From the NCBI GenBank assembly GCA_029582265.1, contig CM055835.1, positions 11,418,041-11,482,040 on the forward strand: a stretch of DNA of 64,000 bases, written 5' to 3'. The notes under the pieces were generated by a model, which had not been told where the DNA came from, made no database searches, and saw only the letters and a list, made by a program, of their open reading frames with translations. A program made the translations under genes and the position numbers. Origin of the DNA: Zoroaster sp. YZ-2022. Taxonomy: Eukaryota; Echinodermata; Asteroidea; Forcipulatida; Zoroasteridae. Shown here piece after piece: positions 1 to 10,252 of this stretch (its first letter is position 1; each line of letters opens with the position of its first letter).

Positions 1-110
1 CAGAGGGCAATACAAAACTACTATTAATTATTGCACTGCTACTTCATTTGTATCAATGAGATTTTTCAAAATTTTTGTTATGAAGGGGAGTGGAGTGGAG
101 TGGAAGTGGA

Positions 111-370
111 GTGTCGTGGCCGAGCGGTCTAGCGCACCGAACTCAAGTTCTGGTGTTGCCAGCAGCAGGGTGTGGGTTCGAGCCCCGGTCGTGACACTTG
201 TGTCCTTGAGCAAGGTACTTAACCATAATTGCTTCGTCCTTCGGATGGGACGTAAAGCCGTAGGTCCCGTGTGTTGTGTAATGCACGTAAAAAAGAATGC
301 GCCTTGAGCACCACTTAGTTGGTGGATACGTGCGCTATATAAGTCCACACATTATTATTATTATTATTAT
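111..370 (+). mobile_element. tRNA-Leu-derived SINE, copy A
   Basis: The head carries A box TGGCCGAGCGG and B box GGTTCGAGCCC around an ACTCAAGTTCTGG anticodon arm typical of tRNA-Leu(CAA). The middle reads CTTGTGTCCTTGAGCAAGG. The tail, CGCCTTGAGCACC...GGTGGATACGTGCGC, ends in (ATT)n. The body is partly diverged or shortened compared with the copies at 16.4 and 52.6 kb. The tail is shared with the L2-type LINE fragment at 4.7-5.6 kb. Confidence 0.9.
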
Positions 371-639
371 GAAACATAAACCAGGGTTCAACCTAAACTG
401 TAGTCTGCTGGCCTAGCTACATGCCAGTTGGACGGGTTGGGTCAAAATGCCTTTCAAAGTAGTCCAGCGGGCTAGTCAAAAATAACCATAAAGACTATAC
501 TAAATCCTAGTTATTTTTATTTTGCATAATTTACAAATCTTATTCCACTGAGCCATAATTTCATGATTTTTAAAAATATACCAGCATCAGGAATTTCAGC
601 TCATAAAGATTTGTCCCCCTCTGTGCTTGTACAGGGTTA

Positions 640-775
640 CATACCCGTGTTTACTGTTATTGGCTCTAAAGCAATCATACTGTACGTGAATGAAAAAAAA
701 TTGCGATATTATCGAAAATCGCGATATATGTTTGACAATATATCGTGGATGAAAATCGATATGGCCCAAGCTTAG
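640..775. mobile_element. Terminal fragment of the hAT-like ATCGCGAT element
   Basis: About 130 bp (AATCGCGATATATGTTTGAC, ATATCGTGGATGAAAA, CCCAAGC end) closely matching the right end of the element at 16116-17021. Only this end is present. Confidence 0.6.
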
Positions 776-927
776 CGTACAGTGCAAGGTACGATCAACT
801 TGACACATGAATAGGAGATCAAACCAGACATTGTGAAAGGGTAAAACAATGACAAGTCAAGTCTTAATAATTGGTTATTAAATAAGCCAAAAGTGAAGTC
901 CAAAAAGTTTATATATAATAATTATAT

Positions 928-1222
928 TATTACCCCCTGTCATCGGGCCAGTTACATCATTCCTAGAACCATCTCAACTCCCTGGGGAGCATGCAACCCC
1001 TGCTGCCAAATATGTAGTGCAACAAGCTTAATCAAGCACAATTACCATCTCTGCCCTCACAGGTCCCCATTTATACTCCTGGGTGAAGAGAAGCAATTAC
1101 AGTAAGTGCCTTGCTCAAGGACACAAGCACCACGGTTGCGGCCAGGATTCGAACCCACATTCTGACGACTCGGCCATCAGAACACAGGTCCGATGCACTT
1201 AACCGCTCGGCCATGGCGCCCC
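928..1222 (-). mobile_element. tRNA-Leu-derived SINE, copy B, in AFMID intron 6
   Basis: Minus-strand copy with head GGCGCCATGGCCGAGCGG, B box GGTTCGAATCC and the conserved body ending near the CCCTGGGGAG block. The anticodon arm differs from the other copies, so it is another subfamily or is diverged. The (ATT)n tail is missing. Its head begins 16 nt past the 5' splice site of AFMID exon 6. Confidence 0.85.
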
Positions 1223-1238
1223 ATATAATATTTCTTAC

Positions 1239-1311
1239 CTTGACTTTGGAAACTTTTTGACAATGTAGAGGATCGCTTGTTCAATGTCATTCATCATTTG
1301 TTGTAAGGTAC
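1239..1311 (-). CDS. AFMID: AFMID coding exon 6
   Basis: 73 nt, acceptor TTTAAAG|GT and donor TCAAG|GTAAGA. It encodes GTLQQMMNDIEQAILYIVKK then FPKS, matching the segment just before the GHSAG nucleophile elbow. The polypyrimidine tract is weak. A SINE inserted on the same strand begins 16 nt past this donor. The following exon was sought in 1-920 and not found. Confidence 0.88.
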
Positions 1312-4300
1312 CTTTAAACAAATATAACACTTGTAACACTACATGTATAAGCTAAATATTTAAAAAATCTGAATTCTTAATTGAACAAAGAAATTTTAAT
1401 CACTCCAAAAATTTAGTTATGTTTTTATTCAGTTTCCATAATTATTTAAGTGAACAAAGAAATTTCAGTTTCCCAAATTCTTTGATGATGCAACAACCAA
1501 ACATTACCAAATAAACCATAAATGAAACTGACAAGGCACACAAATGATCTTTTAAGAGTGACAAGGTACAAATTGACAAGAGTTTTAACATGGTGGCACT
1601 CGACCAACTGAACCTTTTAGCCCTAGGTTGGTTTTCTCCCTATTTTATCAAAACATGTATCTTTGTTCAGGGGAAGTAGGAAGGAGGAAGGAGGAAGAGG
1701 AAGGAGAAAGGGAGGCTGGGGAAAGACCACCTGGACATGGCACTCTAGCAAGCTTGAATATAGAGCCAAATTTAATACTAAAATAATATAATTTTGGGGG
1801 ATATTTGGGACCTGTGTGTTAATTGTCTCCCACATTAGCTGCATGTACAAGACACACATGACAGACAACACCTAGGATATACTGAACTTTTTATGTCATG
1901 TGAACTTTTTATTTTGTCATTCGGAATAAGCTCTATACCTTTAATCCTTCCTCAAGACTATCCAAAAGCCATCCCCCACCCCATTCCCAAACATGTCAAG
2001 TAAGCTTACCCATTGGTGCAATGGTGTAACCTGTGACTGCAATAATACACCCATGCTGAGCAGGGTGCAATGCTACTAAGCCATATTGGTCTTTACTGTA
2101 AGGGAAAAAAATTATAAATAAGTTTTAGATACAAAACACAATTATTATCATCAGAATACCTACACGAAGTGTGCCAGTCGTGTGCTTACCTACTCCATGG
2201 CATACAACTCCAAAAACAATGGATTTGGGCGATTCATGACATCTTGTTCCACAGAATGACGCGCAAGGTCTCAAAGAGTATGGGAGACTTACTTGACATT
2301 TGAGAGAACTGTATCTCGCCACACACCTTACCTTACTCGTGCATTCACCACACAGATGATTCACTTGCACTAGCTTTGCGCATCAAGTGCCTTATCCCAT
2401 AATGCCCTATGGCAAGCCAGGTAGGCTAGCAAAACTTGTAACCATGCTCGTGTGCAAGACATCTGCAACTTTTGTTACCTCGAGTACTCCCCAATGGTAC
2501 CCAGGCAATCTCAATCTTATTAACTATGTGTGCATTTGACTTCATTAACACTGCATTTGACACTACATTTAACTTCATTAACCCTCCTACTGTTTGACCA
2601 TTTGAAACCATTCAAAATTTCCACTTACCAAAATGCCCATTGGTTTTGTACACACATGGTGATACCATTTGAACAGTGTTGGTAGCAAGCTTTACTACCA
2701 TTCAAATCCATTCAAATGCATAGAGGGTCCATTGATTCACCACTTAGAAGTATCCAAACAAGGTTTTGTATTAGCTGTACTACATTCGGAAAGATCCAAA
2801 CAAGGTTTTGTATTAGCTGACCTACCATTCAAAACCATTTGGTGGAATCAATACTGTACATAGTTATTTCACCATTCAAAACCACAAAAGCGAATGGTTT
2901 CAAATGGTGGATCAACTTGTATGAAAAAGGTACCAGAAGTAGGAGGGTTAAAGACTGAATGGGTCCAGCGGCGTAGCCACGGGGGGGGGCCTGGGGGGGC
3001 ACGTTCCCCCCCACAAATTTCCAGTGCCCCCCACGAAAAATCCTCATAGTGCCCCAAAAAACAGAAAAGATAAAGAAAAGGGAAAAAACCCATACCCCCT
3101 GGGCCCCCCCACTGAAAAGCAATGCCCCTGTGCGCACCCCCCCCCCCTCCCCCCACTGAAAAAGTCCTGGCTACGCCGCTGAATGGGTCGTTGTCCCCTA
3201 GGGTATTCCCCTAGATGGAATCTCAATCCTACACAGGTTTGTGTACTTTAATGATTGCCTGGGTACCATTGGTGAGTACCCTGGGTGACAATGACCATTT
3301 CAGCGCAACTAAACAAGACACAATAGTAATTTCAACCAATCAAAAATGCACAATAATTGTAAACAAAAACTAAAAAACTTGTAAAAAGTATGTTAAAAAT
3401 TTACTTTGAAATTATAAATTATGTTGGCTAATTTGAAGCAAGAAATATTCACAAGACACTGTACGCTGCATGTATGGGGAAAATTTTGAAAAATAGTTAT
3501 ACAATGTACATGTAACTTCTTTTATGTTGTGCCCACTCCAGATATTTGAATGGATATTTAATAATATGCACTTTTTTACCCCCCAAAAAAGTGTGGACAA
3601 CTACAGTTATTTTAGGGTCAAATTCAATGTTAAGGTCGCAACCAGGGTCAGAGGTCTGGTGTAATTTCTCACATGGGAATTGATCAAGAGCTTTCCAATT
3701 CCATAATACAACGTAAACACTTAGTTAGTAAAAGGTGTTTTTATGTCAGGGGTGACCAAGTTGGTTGGTTATTTCACAACCTTTGAAATTCGCCAAGTTT
3801 GGTCAAAATTGTTAATGATGATGGAAAAAGTGTGATGAATTGATATGGAATGCCCTATTTATAATAATGTGACCTTCAGAATACAATTAACTGATATGCT
3901 GGAATTTACCTTGTAGCCTGCCAATAACCACCATGAATGAAGACAAGCACCGGGGAGTCTGTGAACCAACCAAAACATTTATGGGCATGTTAATAAACAG
4001 AGTCTGTAAACCAACCAAAACATTTATGGGCATGTTAATAAACAGAGTCTGTAAACCAACCAAAACATTTATGGGCATGTTAATAAACAGAGTCTGTGAA
4101 CCAACCAAAACATTTATGGGCATGTTAATAAACAGAGTCTGTGAACCAACCAAAACATTTATGGGCATGTTACTAAACAGAGTCTGTGAACCAACCAAAA
4201 CATTTATGGGCATGTTACTAAACAGAGTCTGTGAACCAACCAAAACATACGGGCATGTTAATAAACAGAGTCTGTAAACCAACCAAAACATTTATATGGG

Positions 4301-5596
4301 CATGTTAATAAACAGAGTCTGTGAACCAACCAAAACATTTATGGGCATGTTAATAAACAGAGTCTGTGAACCAACCAAAACATTTATGGGCATGTTAATA
4401 AACAGAGTCTGTGAACCAACCAAAACATTTATGGGCATGTTAATAAACAGCCATTTCACATGACATCCTGCAACACAACAACAGAAAAGTGTGAAGACCT
4501 TTGTTCTCTGCTGAGGTTAACAAGCTGCAACAACATTTTTACATTTGTTGCTTCTTGCATTGAGCACATACAGTTAGGTGAAAGGGATTCCCCTTTAATA
4601 GTAAACATTACTTTTACATTACTTTTAAATCTTCTCAAGAACCTGCCGATTCCTGCATTAAAACACTGGAGAAATGTATTCAAGAGATTTGAAGTTGGAT
4701 GAGACAAAACTTCCTGAAATTAAACGATGATAAAACATAATTTGTTCTATTTGGATCACGTCAGCAATTGTCTAAAGTTTCTCTTCCAGTTATTACAATT
4801 GGTGACTCGCAGATAACCCCCTCATTACAAGCACGTAATTTGGGTGTTATATTTGACTCGACAATGACTTTAAAACCACATTATCTCCAACATTGTTCGC
4901 ATATCATCATTTCATATCAGAAATATAAGCCGAATTAGGAAATACTTGAATAAAAGTGCTGCTGAACAAATTATACATGCGTTTGTCACATCACGGCTCG
5001 ATAACATGAATGCTCTCCTTTACGGTCTCCCGCAGAATCAAATATCTCGTCTTCAGCACATACAAAACACAGCAGCTCGTGTTGTGACTTTGTCCAGAAA
5101 GTCATGCCATATCACGCCAATCTTGAAAGAACTGCACTGGCTTCCTGTTTCACAGAGAATTGTTTTTAAACTTATGCTAATTGTTCACAAATCTTTTAAT
5201 AACATTGCTCCAATTTATATTTCTGAACTGCTTAAAGTCTACACTCCATCACGCAATTTGCACTCCAGCAACATATCACTCCTAAAGGAACCAACTTCAA
5301 AACGGAACTGGGGTGATAGGTCGTTTTCTGTCGCAGCTCCGAGACTCTGGAATCATCTTCCAACTAAACTCAAATCTTGTCATAGTATAACCAGATTTAA
5401 GTCGATGCTTAAAACTCATTTTATGTCACAACTCTTCAAAGATGATGTATATTTGTAATTGCATTGTAGGTACATGTATCTCGGTACATAATTTTTTTTT
5501 TCCCTATGCTATCATTTTATATTGTTTGTTTTCATGTTTTTCTTTGTTTCCGCGCCTTGAGCGCCCAGCAGGGTGGATACGTGCGCGCTAAAAATC

Positions 5597-5629
<33 letters not shown>

Positions 5630-8600
5630 CTCCACAGGATAAAAACCACAATGACATGTTACATCTGTGCATTTCATAATTTTGGAGTCAATGGGGGGGA
5701 ACCGCCCACTCGCCCTCCCTGTGAGAATCCCGTGTGGGAATCTACATTGTACATGGTAATAATGTTCTACCAGAAGTCTATTACCTACTGTACATGAATG
5801 ATGAAGTGTGCCACTTGTGCACTATCCTAGTCCACAGCATACATGTAGTACTCCAAAAACAATGGATATATGGGCCATTCATGGTGTATTGTTCCACAGA
5901 CTGACACCCAAGGTCTAGGGAACTAGCTTTGCGAGTCAAACCCCCTATACCCAAGATGCCTTACAGCAGGATTGGTAGGGAAGTAATACTCGTAACCATG
6001 CTTGTTGAGCATATGCACATTTGGAGTACAATGCTGTGGTATGGATTACAGCAGGCTGACACACTTCATTTAGGTAATAGACTTCTAGATATACACAGTT
6101 GTTCCACCTGATAGACGAAGGGTTTTGGTGGGTCTGTCAACCCGCTGGCAAAATGGACAGAGAATATGAGGGTCATCACCTTCAGTTTGATATTCTGGCA
6201 GATAAAAATCAATCTTTTGCATCTTGCTCTCAGCTCCGTATGGAATGTCTGACTCGTGAGCTGTGCACTTACGGGTGGCGTCACTCTCTATTATCATAAG
6301 CAAAACACATCATCATTAAAGTCAACCCCAATATACATGTTAATGTGTTCACAAGTCTGTAGATATGAGAACACACCAATCAAGATTTGGCAAAAGTCCT
6401 CATCCACCTGAAAAACTTAGACACATCTAGTCTTGATGCACCAAGACATTTATGAGAAATCTATCTGCAGTGTCCAAAGTGTGCAGGTAAAGTGTACTGT
6501 GAACACATTCACAGAATATCTGGGCTCAATACTAAGCCATATTTGCAATCAAGATCACCTTCATTCTTAATATTGTGGTGGGAGTTACCCGTTAGTTCAT
6601 TAACTGTTTAACTGAAACTTGCTGTCGGTTAACTGAAAGTCGGCACAGCAGTCACACAAACTAGATTGTCGGCAAATGGTACAATGTTTATAAATTTTCA
6701 ATCAAAAAGCATCAATAAACTTCCCACAATGATTGTTTAATAACCAATGCCGCAAAAAAGACAAGGCAAATTCTTCCAAAAATTGAATTTAATCATTCAA
6801 GAAACAGAACAATGATTATGTACATGTACACATACATGTACCATTTATCAAATTTTGTATACGAACCATAAAATGGCTTTGTGAAAATGCCCTGTAATTG
6901 GAGATAAGTGCCACGTTGTGCACAAGGGGGATTTACTTCAAGACCAAAGCGCCCACTTACCCAAGGAGATTTTGTTGAGGAAGTGTAGCACACATTGATC
7001 ACCGTTGTGGCGCTTACTCCATTGAGATGGGGAGAGATGATGATCAAGGTCCTGATAGTCAAAGACACCAAACATTCAGATAAGTTAAACTTTCAAGTGT
7101 AGTATACAGTTTGTTTCATAAGTGGCTAGCAGAGTTGTAGAATTCGTACTCATACTCGAGTACATTTTGTACTAGTTCTTGTACTCACAGAACATTTTGT
7201 CCATGTACCTGACTCTACTCATGAAGAAGTACATGATCTCTGGTGGCTAGCATTACGTGAACTGATGGAATAGCATTCATTCATTTATTCACACATATTC
7301 CAATGTTGACAACAAGAATGTTTATAGGTTGGTGAACAAGAACAAGAATGTTGTTACAAATAATTACACAATATCAAGAGGTCGTACAAAATGCAAAGAC
7401 AAAATTAGTACCATGAAAAGACTATTTATAAAAGAAAAGCTTGTCAACATTGAGAAAAAGAAGCCTGGGCTTTTATTCCTTTCTCTACCCCTGCCCCCTC
7501 CCCTTAATTACAAAATGACAAAGTTTCTGGACAAATACAAAGGACTACATTCAACAATAACATTGGCAGGAGATCAGACCAAATAATAAGTCAATTAAAT
7601 AACATCAATGAGCAAATTAAATTTAAGCTTTTTTGTAAACGTTTTAAGAGAGAGAGACTGCTTGCCACTAGGGCTGTGCTGGGTATCCAGGTACTTGGAT
7701 ACCTGACCGAAACTGTCATTACCCGGTTCCATTTTGCGGTTCCAATTACCCGTAAATGACTTTTTAAAATTCGGACTTAACATTTGAGTGGAGTGAACAG
7801 AAATCTGTCAGTGTCACTCTTGAACAATGTAATGTTTACACTTTTACAGACAATTATCTTTGATTCAAGAGATTACACTCCAATAAAGCCTTTGTAGTAT
7901 TTTACGGACATTTTCCATACACTTTTCTCCAACTGTTTGTGATAAATTGTATTGAATCGTTAAGGCTGCAATGGGCCTGGCAGCGGCTGCTTCAAACAAC
8001 TTATCAAACCAGCAGTTCAGGCGGGAATGTTTGCCCAATTGTTTTACTAATAATAAAAATGACACAGTAAAGAAAAAATAAATTTAAGTATGGTACCTTC
8101 TATATTATTATAAAGGTCAATTTTGTTACCATTTACAGTATATGTATTTATTTGTGCACCACCGGAGGCGTATGTTTTCAACAAAAATTAAAACGGGTAT
8201 CCGGGTATCTGAAGTTTCCTGATTTCGGGTATCCGGTTCCAAAAATATCCGAAAACGCACACCCCTAGCTTGACATTATAAATAAATTATATCATGATCA
8301 ATATCACCGAATTTCCTTCAAAATGTAATCGATGACCTACAAGAGAAAAAAAGGAAAGAATGTCGTATCCGGCCGCCACTTTTTAAGGGCTTTTTTTTTT
8401 GGATTTTTTTGGCAACCACTAATAACCAGTTAAAATCATTCTATCAATTTTTGGTGGTACAGAAAGCGAATACTATCTTTAAAATCCACTTTTTTGATGG
8501 TTTTCGGACTTGATTTCCCTTCTAAAAAAATCCTCCCCTTCAGAAAATAGAAGGATCCTATTATAGTTGCCACTACGCATGTGACTACAATGACTGTGTT

Positions 8601-9361
8601 GGTCACTAATTGTGGAGTTTACAAGATCAGATTGACATGACTGAGGAAGTCATCGTATACCAAAAATGCCTGATTTTTCATGAAATAAATATCCTGGAAT
8701 AATTTGAAGTATATGTCCATCATCATCCATTATGTTCTCCACCTTACCAGGTACATGCAGGTAAGATTACATTATTGGTTATATTTAATGAAAAATAGTG
8801 GCCGCCAGATACGACATTCTACCCGAAAAAAATTCAGGAAATTGCTCGTAAAAACATACAGCTTTAAGGAAATTGTCCTGATTATTATTTTGTCAAAATA
8901 TGTTACTTCAGTCAGAATAACGTTAACGTTAATGATTCATTAGTAGTACTAGTAGGCCTATAATTGTATTTTGTATTGTAGTTAACGTTAGATGATTGGT
9001 ACCTTTACCAACCAAATTACTTTGGTAATAATTCAGTAATTTTTTAATCGGGTAATTACCAATGTTGTACCTTCCTTTTAAGTCAATTTAATAATTAACT
9101 AGGAATATTGGGTAATTTGTAAGCGGCAGACGGCAGTATAGATTAACCTTCCAATGATGAGCAAGGACCGGCTGCGCTTATCAAACAGTTAACAGTAATA
9201 ACACATAACGTTATGACCAATAACCACGTAAACAATGTGTTACGTTTCAGAGGCCCGAAATCTGGATTAACATGACCATGGAGGTAGAATTAATTCTACC
9301 TCCATGTCATGACAAACGTTTTGATTACCTTCTTTGACAAGTTTTCCCAGTCAATATTCAT
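1239..9361 (-). CDS. AFMID: Kynurenine formamidase (arylformamidase), coding exons 1-6, 3' part off the left edge
   Basis: An alpha/beta-hydrolase that cleaves N-formyl-L-kynurenine to kynurenine and formate in tryptophan breakdown (family knowledge). Six exons are seen: 9329-9361, 6961-7051, 6180-6287, 3910-3958, 2010-2095, 1239-1311. All have GT donors and AG acceptors, and the phases join cleanly (0, 1, 1, 2, 1, then 2 into the next exon). The joined product (about 147 residues) follows the family order: N-terminal DLDHHLSPSQW (compare vertebrate LENQY.PSRW), ATRK, DIPYGAESKMQKIDFYLP, the oxyanion-hole motif FIHGGYWQ, then IAPMGTLQQM. The start ATG at 9361 has an in-frame TGA five codons upstream. 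The GHSAG nucleophile elbow and catalytic Asp and His are expected in exons beyond position 1. Introns hold SINE, L2, hAT and TTAA-MITE insertions. It lies about 4.4 kb downstream of RPS5 on the same strand. The family call is based on recognition, not on a search. Confidence 0.9.
2010..2095 (-). CDS. AFMID: AFMID coding exon 5
   Basis: 86 nt, acceptor CTTACAG|T and donor AATGG|GTAAGC. It encodes KDQYGLVALHPAQHG followed by CIIAVTGYTIAPM, matching vertebrate SKDESAFMV...VAYGIAPKG. It enters with the third base of the split AGT (Ser) codon and leaves after the first base of a Gly codon. Confidence 0.92.
2155..2510. repeat. Dispersed MITE-like repeat (GAAGTGTGCCAG family), AFMID intron 4
   Basis: Shares CGAAGTGTGCCAG, CTCCAAAAACAATGGAT, TTGTTCCACAGA, CTAGCTTTGCG and TAACCATGCTCGTGTG blocks with the element at 5772-6103. 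Both ends are eroded. Confidence 0.65.
2578..2951. mobile_element. TTAA-flanked MITE (CCCTCCTA ends), older subfamily
   Basis: Bounded by TTAA on both sides with CCCTCCTA.../...AGGAGGG ends, a piggyBac-like signature. The interior is full of CCATTCAAA and its complement. Other copies: 30727-31048, 32812-33132, 40714-41060; terminal fragments at 29735-29785 and near 50993. Confidence 0.8.
2966..3181. mobile_element. hAT MITE with perfect 8-bp TSD
   Basis: 216 bp with terminal inverted repeats CAGCGGCGTAGCCA / TGGCTACGCCGCTG and an exact 8-bp duplication AATGGGTC (2958-2965 and 3182-3189). The interior is G/C-homopolymer rich and holds no gene. It lies 14 bp from the end of the TTAA MITE. Confidence 0.92.
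3910..3958 (-). CDS. AFMID: AFMID coding exon 4 (HGGYW oxyanion-hole exon)
   Basis: 49 nt encoding SPVLVFIHGGYWQAT, with donor CAAG|GTAAAT and acceptor TTCACAG|ACTCCC. HGGYW is the oxyanion-hole motif of the family. The acceptor and the first three exon bases (3956-3958) belong to the first unit of the 45-bp minisatellite at 3956-4450, so the real 3' splice site is one of eleven near-identical tandem copies. The exon starts two bases into a split GAC codon and ends with AG of a split Ser codon. Confidence 0.92.
3956..4450. repeat. 45-bp minisatellite, 11 units, carrying tandem copies of the AFMID exon 4 acceptor
   Basis: Units start at 3956, 4001, 4046, 4091, 4136, 4181, 4226 (43 bp), 4269 (47 bp), 4316, 4361 and 4406. 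Read on the minus strand, each unit has TATTAAC (branch-point-like), a T/G-rich tract and TTCACAG|ACT. The unit at 3956 supplies the real acceptor of AFMID exon 4 and its first three bases. Open frames on both strands (3887-4291 minus, 3933-4277 plus) arise only because 45 is a multiple of 3. Confidence 0.95.
4695..5632 (+). pseudogene. 5'-truncated L2-type LINE (reverse transcriptase C-terminal part) in AFMID intron 3
   Basis: Begins in the RT thumb region (WMRQNFLKLNDDKT, then TAA where Glu is expected). After frame breaks it continues as 4946-5458: SRLQHIQNTAARVVTLSRKS, LKELHWLPVSQRI, APRLWNHLPTKLK. It ends with a 3'UTR, CGCCTTGAGCGCC...GGTGGATACGTGCGC, and a (TTA)n tail at 5599-5628. That tail matches the SINEs here, marking this LINE group as their likely partner. 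The endonuclease and catalytic RT core are missing. Confidence 0.88.
5772..6103. mobile_element. Inverted-repeat MITE (GAAGTGTGCCA family), AFMID intron 3
   Basis: Ends AGTCTATTACCTA / TAGGTAATAGACT with ATGAAGTGTG close inside each end (left arm interrupted by about 13 bp). Relatives: 2155-2510, 33785-33930 and 50489-50612. It stops about 75 bp from the AFMID exon 3 donor. Confidence 0.75.
6180..6287 (-). CDS. AFMID: AFMID coding exon 3
   Basis: 108 nt, acceptor AATAG|AG and donor GAAG|GTGATG. It encodes ESDATRKCTAHES followed by DIPYGAESKMQKIDFYLP, which is the first beta-strand region of the alpha/beta-hydrolase fold (vertebrate VPYG...EKVDIYFP). The longer minus-strand reading through the donor is intron. 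The Asp codon GAC is split with exon 4. Confidence 0.9.
6961..7051 (-). CDS. AFMID: AFMID coding exon 2
   Basis: 91 nt, acceptor CTATCAG|GAC and donor TTGG|GTAAGT. It encodes DLDHHLSPSQWSKRH followed by a helix-like segment ending KISL, aligning with the N-terminal helical region of AFMID. It enters in phase 0 and leaves after the first base of a codon; the Glu codon GAG is completed by exon 3. Confidence 0.88.
7669..8267. mobile_element. hAT-like non-autonomous element (TAGGGnTGTGC ends), AFMID intron 1
   Basis: TAGGGCTGTGC / GCACACCCCTA ends and subterminal GGGTATCCGG-type repeats at both sides. Near-match 8-mers flank it (GCTTGCCA / GCTTGACA, offset by one base). A second copy is at 37371-38832. 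No transposase is visible. Confidence 0.78.
8350..8830. mobile_element. MITE-like repeat (AATGTCGTATC ends), AFMID intron 1
   Basis: Left GAATGTCGTATCCGGCCGCC and right GGCCGCCAGATACGACATTC are inverted copies. The left 220 bp reappears inverted at 21685-21890 (AAGTGGCAGTCGGATATGAC...). Boundaries are approximate. Confidence 0.65.
9277..9306. repeat. Perfect 30-bp palindrome beside the AFMID exon 1 donor
   Basis: Arms CATGGAGGTAGAATT / AATTCTACCTCCATG with no spacer, 22 nt inside intron 1 from the 5' splice site. Imperfect symmetry extends several bases further. Confidence 0.9.
9329..9361 (-). CDS. AFMID: AFMID coding exon 1
   Basis: Eleven codons, MNIDWENLSKK, ending at an AAG|GTAATC donor (phase 0). 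An in-frame TGA upstream of the ATG fixes the start. The peptide matches the Trp-x-x-(M/L)-S pattern that precedes the LENQY-type segment in vertebrate AFMID. A perfect 30-bp palindrome (9277-9306) lies 22 nt inside the intron from this donor. Confidence 0.8.
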
Positions 9362-9625
9362 CGTCAACTTTCAATACCCAGGAAGTAAAGACCCTAAAAT
9401 TAAAAATCAAACGCAAACACCGTAGAATTAGACAAACACCAAACGCGCCATCCCGAGCAAACAATAATAATGCAGTAGGTCGGGGCGCCACACCGCGGTA
9501 CCGCAGGGGTGACGGGCCATCTCGCGATTTTGGTTCATGGGTCATAAAGAAGCGGCAAGAAGTTTCTAGATATACACGTACGGAGTGCGTTGAAGTGCAC
9601 CCTCGACCCTCTCACTTTCTGGTCC
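9362..9625 (-). promoter_or_regulatory. Candidate AFMID promoter / 5'UTR (CpG-rich)
   Basis: A local island of CpG and GC-rich sequence directly upstream of the AFMID start, in otherwise AT-rich DNA. It includes TCTCGCGA (9520-9527), a half-match to the TCTCGCGAGA motif of CpG-island promoters, about 160 nt upstream of the ATG. No TATA box was seen and the start site cannot be fixed from sequence. Open frames on both strands here (9334-9630 plus, 9351-9545 minus) are unremarkable. Confidence 0.4.
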
Positions 9626-10055
9626 ATTAATTATGGTGTGCTTCATAGTTGAGAATGTTGGATAAATCGTTGTGGTGGGGATTATCTTTGCACCCGACAA
9701 ATCCCTAACAATACTGACAGCTTGAAGGGGGGTTACTCTCTCTAGAACCACACTGAACATTGGCACTGTGTAATCAAATATTTTGGGTTTGATTTAGATA
9801 AAACACGGTTCCAGTTTGATCACGATTCTTTGAATATGACTTTATATTTTCAGACATTAATTAATTCTCTAGGTATCTCCAGATCCCTCAAATGGGCATT
9901 GTCACTGTTATAATGTACCCATTATCTTTTCCCGAGTGCGCACGAAAACACACACACACACCACACGCCTCTTCGAGGATCCAGTTTCCAATTTTCCGCA
10001 TTCGCGCCTCATCGCCGGGCTAATTTCTCAATCTGGATTCTCCACTTAGCTACCT

Positions 10056-10232
10056 ACCATTTTATTTTAGAGTCAAGCATTCTCCCGAAGGCAATCCGAG
10101 TACACTGATCGAAATTTTGCGGAGTTATCTCACCACCAATTCGTCTCAGCCAACAAGTATTACAAGTGCTAAGAGATTGTTACATGATTCTACCGCAATC
10201 CTTACTCCTGTATAATTATTAATCATCAATTT
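10056..10232 (+). mobile_element. Diverged Penelope-like element tail
   Basis: Diverged version of the 3' tail at 14975-15148: AGCATTCTCCCGAAGGCAATC, ACACTGATCGAAATTTTG, CACCACCAATTC, ACCGCAAT. It lacks the perfect hairpin of the younger copies. Confidence 0.6.
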
Positions 10233-10252
10233 TAAAATGTCCAGAGAATAGA

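Noticed and set aside
111..190. Functional tRNA-Leu gene
   Set aside because: The tRNA-like heads are fused to a SINE body and have diverged stems; all copies have the SINE structure.
3887..4291. 134-aa and 114-aa repeat proteins on opposite strands
   Set aside because: Both frames exist only because the minisatellite unit is 45 bp; neither is the AFMID frame, which has a stop in every unit.
9334..9630. 98-aa basic protein
   Set aside because: Lies antisense over the AFMID start and CpG-rich upstream region, with no recognisable domain or splice support.
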